This document shows positions 57,249-64,000 of a stretch of DNA of 64,000 bases, piece after piece. Source of the DNA: Prorocentrum cordatum (lineage: Eukaryota > Sar > Dinophyceae > Prorocentrales > Prorocentraceae); NCBI GenBank assembly GCA_963575745.1, contig CAUYUJ010020571.1:294882-358881 (forward strand). The letters run 5' to 3'. How positions within the stretch are numbered: position 1 is the stretch's first letter; every line of letters begins with the position of its first letter. Position numbers and translations under genes: made by a program. The notes beneath the pieces were generated by a model. The model saw nothing but the letters and a program-made list of their open reading frames with translations, was not told the DNA's origin and made no database searches.

Positions 57249-57342
57249 TGCTTTCAGCCCGAGACCCGCAGCATCCGACTGCCTCGTGCACCTAGACATT
57301 TCGGCTTCCGCTTCGGCCGTTCCAGCCCCAACGCAGCAGGTC

Positions 57343-58188
57343 ATGGACCTTTCAGTGCTGTTCAAAAGGCACAAGCCCGAGGGAGATGGCGACGAGCTTC
57401 CAGACGCTGCTCCCCCCGGCAAGGAGGCAAGAGGAGTGGCCCAGCTCGCGGACGACGCACGGGACACGCTTCAAGCAGTCGTCAGTGCTCTCAGGTCCAA
57501 GGACCTCCAGCACCCCATCAACGTTTTGCTGAAGATGGTGCGCCAGCACGCTCAGCAGCTGCGGGATCTAGCTTCGTCGGAGTGGTTCAGCGCGGTGTTC
57601 CCCGCGAAAGCGACAGTGGTCGTGGAGGGACGCGCAGCAGGCAAACAGTATTCAGAAGCGGCCCAGATCGCGGAGTTGAAACTTTTGGGGGGCCCGCCAC
57701 TCTTGCGCATCGCGTGAGCCGCGGCGTTCAAGTCTATGGCGGAGCCAGACACGTTTCGGACACAGGCACCAGAGGCTCGCAGCCTCCTGTCCAAGTTCTG
57801 CGAGCAGTTCGTCTTGAGGTCAGGAGCGAAGGAGCTTGGCTTGATGATTCGCCACTTCCGCCACAAGAAGTGCTACAACGAATAAAACATCATATTGCAT
57901 CTCTCGGTAGCGGACCAGATCACGCTGTGCGGAAAGGCTCAGCAAGCCGACGAAGAGGAGAAGGAACTCAACTATTCGAAGCTGGAGCTGGAACAAAGCA
58001 TCGTGTACGCCCTCGAGCGCATGGGGAGCAAGCTCAAGCTGGGGACAGCGCCCCAGGGCCACCTCGAGACCCTCGCGCAGAAGCTCTTGGATCGCCCGAA
58101 GCCAGCGAAGGGACAAATGAGGACGCAACCAGAGATGTCTTGGGATCAGAGATGGGCTGCTCTCTGTTATCGTATCAGGGCACGGTAA
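57343..58188 (+). pseudogene. Unknown helical protein with two in-frame stops
   Basis: An ATG opens MDLSVLFKRHKPEGDGDELP. The frame is strongly helix-forming and charged: LADDARDTLQAVVSALRSKD, NVLLKMVRQHAQQLRDLASS, SLLSKFCEQFVLRSGAKELG and, near the end, YSKLELEQSIVYALERMGSK and QKLLDRPKPAKGQ. TGA at 57,715 and TAA at 57,883 interrupt it, but the same frame continues with the same character to a TAA at 58,186, in total 282 codons. No domain was recognised. It could be the first ORF of a retroelement or a cellular coiled-coil protein now decayed. Confidence 0.45.
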
Positions 58189-59230
58189 ATACGAGGATCA
58201 GTTGGGTTGTGATATTTCATGTCTTGTACGAGCCAGGACATATTCCATATTTTCTTTTGGCCACCAAGGATTCTACTCTGGCGGCGGTACGTGTATTCGG
58301 ACGCGGGAGCTTGGCTAGGGCGACGATTGACCCACCTCGCCCGCCATCTTTGCCACGCCCCCCACGCAGGCTTCACTTATGACGAAGCAGGCTCGCACCT
58401 CCCACAACCCACCGCCGACCTTCCTCTACTACAGGCCGTGACTGACCTTGCAGGGCCATGCTCCAGCTGCTCTTTCTACCTGACGCCGTCAGGGTCGCCA
58501 TATCATGATGATGATTGAGGTTGCTTGTCTTTTGCACTGCCGACGCACGGACTGCACGAGTTCGACCAGCTCGTCGAGCCGAGTCGGCTCCTGTAGGGCA
58601 CCCTCCACGCGTGCCGCGACTTCGTCCAGGCCTGTCGGCCAGCCTGGGGCGCGCCACGCCGTGGCTTGCCGCTGCTTCCCCCTCTCTGCCTCTGCCGCCC
58701 CTCCCCCCCGCCCCCCCTCCCCGTTGCTCGTCCGAGGGGCCTCCTTTTTTTACCCGCGGCCTGGTGGGGGCTCCATGGCCGCTTGTCTTCCCCTCCTCGA
58801 CTGGGGGCTCGGCAGAGCCGCGCCCCGACCCAGGGTGGTGTGCTCTCGGCCCTGGGGCCCTCTTGCCCATTTTTTACCCAGGGTCCGCTCGGGTGTTAAT
58901 CGAATCTCCCAGGGCTTGGCGAATGCTTCGGGGGCCTGCCCGACGCCCGTCGCGTCGCAGGGCTCGGCTTCGGTGAAGCCCGAGGGGGAGCACCCCCAGC
59001 CCGCGGGAATCAGTGCACTTGCAGACAGCCGAACCCGTTCGAATTCGAGCTGCACAGTGCGCAGCTGCGCAGCAATCCTGACCTCGATCGTTTGCAAGCT
59101 CGATCGCTTGCTCAGAGGTTATCTTTTTGGTTTTCCGTTCGTTGCCCGATGCCCCGTCAGGCGATGTCAGGCCGGACCAGAGACCACGCGCAAGGCCGAG
59201 TCTTCTTCTTCTTTTCATTATTATGATTCG
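58189..59230. other. No gene seen
   Basis: GC-rich sequence with several overlapping frames and no recognisable motif. Confidence 0.4.
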
Positions 59231-59231
59231 T

Positions 59232-59355
59232 TTTCCTCCTCCTCCTCCTCCTCCTCCTCTTCCTGCTCCTCCTCCTCCTCCTCCTCCTCCTCTTCGTCCT
59301 CCTCCCCCTTACCCTCCTCCTCCTCCTCCTCCTCCTCCTCCTCCTCCTCCTCGCC
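59232..59355. repeat. CTC/CCT trinucleotide tract
   Basis: About 120 bases of nearly pure CCT repeats. Confidence 0.9.
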
Positions 59356-59586
59356 TCGGGAGTTTTTTTCCAGCCTCCTGCGCAAAGCCTGGCGCAGTCT
59401 GCCCGCATCTCAAAATGAGCATTGGGACACATGCTGTGCACAGCGCGTGCGGGGCGTCTAACGCCACATTCCATTGATGCGGTAGGTCCCAGGTGCTGTC
59501 GTTTCAACGAACCTATCGTCCAGGGGAACCGCGGTCCTGGGCGAGCTCGGCAGCGGTGGCGCATTACCCACGTCTGCGTCGACACG

Positions 59587-59822
59587 ATGATTATGGTGAT
59601 GCTAATAATGATGATTATGATGATGATGATGATGATGATGATGATGGTGATGGTGATGGTGATGGTGATGATGATGATGATGATGATGATGATGGTGATG
59701 GTGATGGTGATGGTGATGATGATGATGAGGAGGATCAGCATCATCATCATGATCATGACAATGTTTCTGGTATTGTCGTTGCGGATGACAAAGCTGTACA
59801 AGTGTATTGCTGATGGTATGCC

Positions 59823-59853
<31 letters not shown>

Positions 59854-60095
59854 GTGATGGTGATGGTGATAACGATGACGACGACGCCGACGACGATGAT
59901 GATGGTGATGGTGATGGTGGTGTGGTGATGCAGATGCTGATGTTGAGATGGGGATGGGGATGGGGATGGGGATAGGGATGCCGAGGGGTATGATGAGGAT
60001 GATGATGATGATGGGGATTATGAGGGTGATGGTGATGATGGTGATGATGGTGGTGGTTGTGCTGTTGCTGCTGCGGATGATGATGATGATGACTT
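59587..60095. repeat. GAT/GGT trinucleotide tract
   Basis: About 500 bases of GATGATG and GGTGATG repeats with a 60-base break near 59,760-59,820 and a GGGGAT block at 59,950-59,975. Confidence 0.95.
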
Positions 60096-60969
60096 CATTG
60101 AGCTGTAGCCTGAGCCATAGACAATCGTGCGAACGCGTATGCATGACAGACCCCTGCACGCACAAGCAAACAAAACTGACACCGAAACTGATGAGATGCG
60201 TGAGTTCGGCTCGACTTATTTTCGCTGGTGTGTACACGCGCCGAGAATTGGGGCCGCCCCACGGCAGCCAACTCGCTATGGCTTAGATATCATGGCCAGA
60301 GGCCTAACAAAATCCGCCCGCCCAGAGGTAATTATAGTGTCAGACATGCTTATTCACTAATGTGCACGCAGATGAAAACGAACACGCAACACAACAATAC
60401 ATGCAGAGCAGGGTGAGGAGGTTAGGCGGAGGGAGAGCACGGCTGCGCAATAGTGGATCAACGGGCAGAAGACGAGAGACGAAGCCAATGTCACAACAAC
60501 GCGTACAACATCGATGGATCAACGCGGCCTGATCATGGCGCGGGAAAACACTCAGTCATATGTTTACTCTTCATGTGGATCGTTGCAGTGTGTCCACTTC
60601 TGTTGAGTCCATATGAGCGCAGCCCGGAAACATGACAACTACTGGTGTTTAGAGCAAACGCTGTCGACGGCAATCCAAAGAGCTTCCCAGAAATATCCCA
60701 GACATCACAATTCAAGCATGAGGCTCGCATAACGGGGAGCGGGACCAAACCTCAAGCACCGGCCACCGTGTTGAACTAACAACCCGCGCACGGAACCCGG
60801 CTCATGCAGCGACAGGTTGCTGCATTACCGCGACTGGAAGCTGGGAAAACGACCGCACACCGCAGCAGCATGCAACATTTTTCGTTCTTGCTACGTGGGG
60901 ACAGAGCTATAGGTGGAAACATATTGACATCAAAAGCGAAAGACGCAGCCTGAGCCTGAATTCTCAGAT
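60096..60969. other. Start of a less GC-rich island, no gene seen
   Basis: Base composition falls clearly below the flanks. No ORF here has a recognisable motif. Confidence 0.4.
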
Positions 60970-62700
60970 TTAAGCATTCATAATGATTTGTTTACGGATC
61001 CGGCTATGAGCCGTATGGGTAAAAATTGTCATTCGGTTTTCGATTTTCTCATTCAGATGGCCAATGTCTGGGGCCCGATGGTGCTTACTATGCCAGAAGT
61101 ATAGCGCACCGAGAAAATCGTCAACCCAACGGGCAATCATCATCGTGACAAATTGGATGCCCTTCCTCCAGACATGAGGGTGCAACCGCATGCGATCAAA
61201 TTCAAGGGCACAAAACACATCAGAGTGGACACTCCGGGAGACAAGTGGCTCCCATGCGTCATCCCCGCAGTTGAACGAGCAACGTCCAATCGTGGCGCAG
61301 GGAGCCGTTGTCCAAATCAACACTGACATCGTGAACCATATCATCCACGCGCATAGCATAAGCATCTCGAAGAGAGAACGCGATAATTATGCGGCGTAGG
61401 TTTAGGGCCAGTGGCACGAGCAAGATTGCGGACGTGGCCTCTGACAGTACGACAGAAGCAATGAGAGAAATCCACATACCGAGGAACAGACTCATGAGAC
61501 CAGGGGCGACGGATGAAATGACGGCGAGCGCCGTGGACCTCATACCAGCGAACAATGATCCAGCTCATGGATTTTCTGATAGGGTTGCGGTGGGCGTTAG
61601 TGGAGAAATTGTCCATGTCACGCTTGAAAGGCACGTGGTGGGAGAAAAACCACGCGAGCCTTCTCCAATTACAGTCGGCATTTACATCATGAAACCTGGT
61701 CACCACCTTTATACTTTAGACAGAATCACGGCACAAGTTACTCGCCATGACATTCACAGCACGGCAAGCAAGAGAGAGGCACGAAAGCGCGCAACGCTTG
61801 ACATAAGACCCCAGATGACGAACGTCCAGACGCAGTTCGAGCGCGTTCGATCACACACCAACTCCAAGGATTTGGTCGCTTGTGGCATCGCGAGGGAGCA
61901 AGCCAGTGCACAACAACCTAGACTGCAACTCTGAGGAGGAATTGCGGATGGAATTCCAAGTGGTGAACTTACAAGTGACGCTATTTGTGCCGAAAAACGC
62001 GTCGCGTGCGCATCTGCAGCAACAAGGCCCATCATTGGGTTTGTTATCGCGCAACCATCTACCAGCATCATTGCCGTTATTGGTTGTTCGTCGCACGTCG
62101 TTCAATTGGGATACCCGCGTGTATAACGACACATCGCCGTGCAATTAAGGTGAAGACCACCCAAGAACGAGCGAGGGGTACAGAAACGATAATGGCGGGT
62201 GCAAGGGGCGGAATTTGACGAATTCACAACGGCAGCGCAATCGCGAGTCTTCTCCCAGGGGGCGCGGACGCGTTCATTTATGAATGGAGCGTCAAGTTGA
62301 GGGTGAAGAGCGCGAATCTGACGCTCTACAATCACGCGCAATGCAGAAACGCAGACGGCGACGACAGACACACAAGAGCACAAGAGGCAAACAATGAAAC
62401 TAGCGACATCCGAAGACCAGGAGTCTGAGACCGAGGAACGTCGCTGAGTATGTTCCCCACAGGTTCCCGCTTGCGAACATCGTCCGCCCCCCCGTCCGTC
62501 TTGCCAACGCGCTGTAACACGTGGTCATTTGACACCCGAGATTGATCGACTTCGGGAATAAAGAAAGAGGAACGCCGATTACAACGCACAGCGATCGCAG
62601 AACGAACAATCGCACATTCAACTTTTTGATGGTGGCGGCGTGGAGACGGACCAACGGGGCGGACGGAGGAGCTGGAGCGCAATGCATCGAAAATCATCCA
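60970..62700 (-). pseudogene. Possible decayed multi-pass membrane protein on the minus strand
   Basis: Reading the minus strand in shifting frames gives several hydrophobic helices and charged links: RLFVLRSLCVVIGVPLSLF (near 62.6 kb), SVVAVCVSALRVIVERQIRA followed by LHPQLDAPFINERVRAPWEK (62.3 kb), GLMSLFLGMWISLIASVVLS (61.5 kb), then FDRMRLHPHVWRKGIQFVTM and ARWVDDFLGALYFW (61.1 kb). The order suggests a broken gene rather than chance, but no family was recognised and plus-strand frames (for example 61,389-61,934) are open as well. Confidence 0.25.
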
Positions 62701-64000
62701 ACGCGGTGCCCATTTCTGGCCTAGCAGGACATATTGTTTTAGAGAAGAAGACGCAAACCAGGAGTGTGATATTCAAGAGAGCGCGAGATTCCAGAAGGCA
62801 GTCTTCAAGCCTTCACTGGGGTGCGCTGTTAACGGCTGCTCGATGCAACATTTTTCATAATGAGGCCATCAGACCGCGCGCCGCCCTCGGCCGCGCGCCG
62901 CCCCCGCGCTTTGCACTCGAGCAACTGGCGGGCACGGCGCATGAACGGCATTCTGCGATCATTCTCCCGCCCGGCCCAACCTCCAACATTGACGCGTTTT
63001 TCAGAGGCAGGGAGAAGAGGCGGCGGGGGGGCGCGCGCCGGCGTCGACGCGCGCGCTGGGCACATCATATGCCAGAGCACGGCGGGCGCAGGCCCGCGGC
63101 TCGGTTCCGGGCGGGGCGAGACGGGCGACCGGGCCGAAGGGCAGCCCGAACGCTTCCGAGACGCCCCAGGTGGGCCCCTGACGGGGCCAGCGCGGCCTGC
63201 AGAGCAACTTGCAGACCCTCCCCGGGTGGCAATAATCATAGGTCCCCATCCGTTTTTGGTATGATTTTCGCAAATTTGCGATTCTGCCTCCAGGGGCGCC
63301 CGCGGCGGGGCAAGAGGCCCCCGAGCTCGCGCCGAGCCCCGAGAGGGCCCCGGGAAGGACCCGAGATGGGCCCCGTGAGGGCTTTGGAATGGCTTAAGAT
63401 GGCCGATGAGGGCCTCCGGAATGGCGCAGGGCGCGCAGAGGGCCTCAAGACGGCCCGAGATGAGCTGGAGACGACCTGGCCTCAAGAGCCCCCAAGGGAG
63501 GCCCCCAGATAGCCCAGGAGGGCCCCGAACTGAGTCCCGAACAGGCTTGAGAGATTTCCAAGGCCCCCAAGACAGTTCCGAAACGGCCCTCACATCCCCC
63601 GAGACCACGCTTCAAGGGTGCATGCGAGAGGCTCCAGGACGACCCAACACGGCTGGACGTGGTTTGAAGGTTTTTCCGTCGCACGTGTCCCCGAGAAGGC
63701 AGAGTCGTCCAATTTTACGCCCTGATGGCGCGACCCAGAGAGGTTTTCGGGCCTTCGTTGCACCGTGGTTTGGGCCAGATGCGCGGCCAGAAGGGGGAGG
63801 GCGGCCTTCGACGCGCCGCAGCTTGGCCTTGGTGGCGCGCGCTACACAGCCCGACTCGTGCACCCTTGTTCTTTGTTCAGCTCCCCCTCAGACTCTGGGC
63901 GGTTCCATAGTAGCGCAAGAAGCGCTGGAGAAGCTTCCGGGCCCCCCCTGCACGTCACTGGGGGATTGTTTATTTTCCTGTGGCGCGTGCGCAGCGGGCG
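62701..64000. other. No gene seen; inverted copy of the GCCGTCTTGG family
   Basis: Bases 63,270-63,620 (GGCCCCGAGAGGGCCCC, AAGATGGCC, CCAAGACAGTTCCGAAACGG) are a reverse-complement member of the family seen at 30.1, 33.7 and 49.5-51.0 kb. The rest shows nothing I can support. Confidence 0.4.

Noticed and set aside
61000-61140. ARWVDDFLGALYFW as a reverse transcriptase active site
   Set aside because: It looks like the YxDD block, but no other reverse transcriptase motif was found around it.

Overview
The window looks like nuclear DNA from a dinoflagellate, although no host marker is decisive. It is GC-rich, made mostly of long microsatellites, minisatellites and dispersed repeats, with short exons in large introns. 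At least two introns of one gene are best joined with a GC donor, which dinoflagellates use often. Its retroelement and its helicase fragment both belong to types I know from dinoflagellate genomes. No dinoflagellate spliced-leader sequence, rRNA, tRNA or CRISPR array was recognised. A run of 100 N (18,695-18,794) marks an assembly gap.

Layout. 0-4 kb: the end of an Ala/Gln-rich protein, a foldback cluster of a 16-base palindrome, a Trp-rich minus-strand exon (1,979-2,347), a composite repeat and a collagen-like minisatellite. 4.2-13.4 kb: five short plus-strand exons that join in frame into segments S1-S5 of a voltage-gated cation channel, separated by introns full of purine, pyrimidine and trinucleotide repeats. 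14-19 kb: diverged repeats and a very GC-rich 93-base satellite around the gap. 19.8-27.1 kb: a decayed tyrosine-recombinase (DIRS-like) retrotransposon with a gag-like region, reverse transcriptase, RNase H and recombinase. A C5 cytosine methyltransferase lies between the two halves of its RNase H; this is the most interesting object here. 28-37 kb: a strong hairpin repeat, three adjoining tandem arrays with units of 42, 99 and 90 bases, and long trinucleotide tracts. 37.7-49.4 kb: four copies of a roughly 1 kb repeat alternate with duplicated coding blocks: two copies of a coiled-coil protein, two of a GT32-like glycosyltransferase, and a PIF1-like helicase C-terminus fused to tandem Cys modules. 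49.5-64 kb: a 365-base tandem array, a methyltransferase-like fragment, two MITE-like elements, an 11-base satellite, an unknown helical protein (57.3-58.2 kb), a long GAT tract, and a less GC-rich island that may hold a decayed minus-strand membrane protein.

Several frames (39.1-40.1, 41.9-42.6, 47.8-49.4 and 57.3-58.2 kb, and parts of the retroelement) stay open and protein-like across one or two in-frame stops. This suggests recently decayed gene copies rather than random ORFs. The channel is the best candidate for an intact cellular gene; most other coding material is mobile, duplicated or broken.
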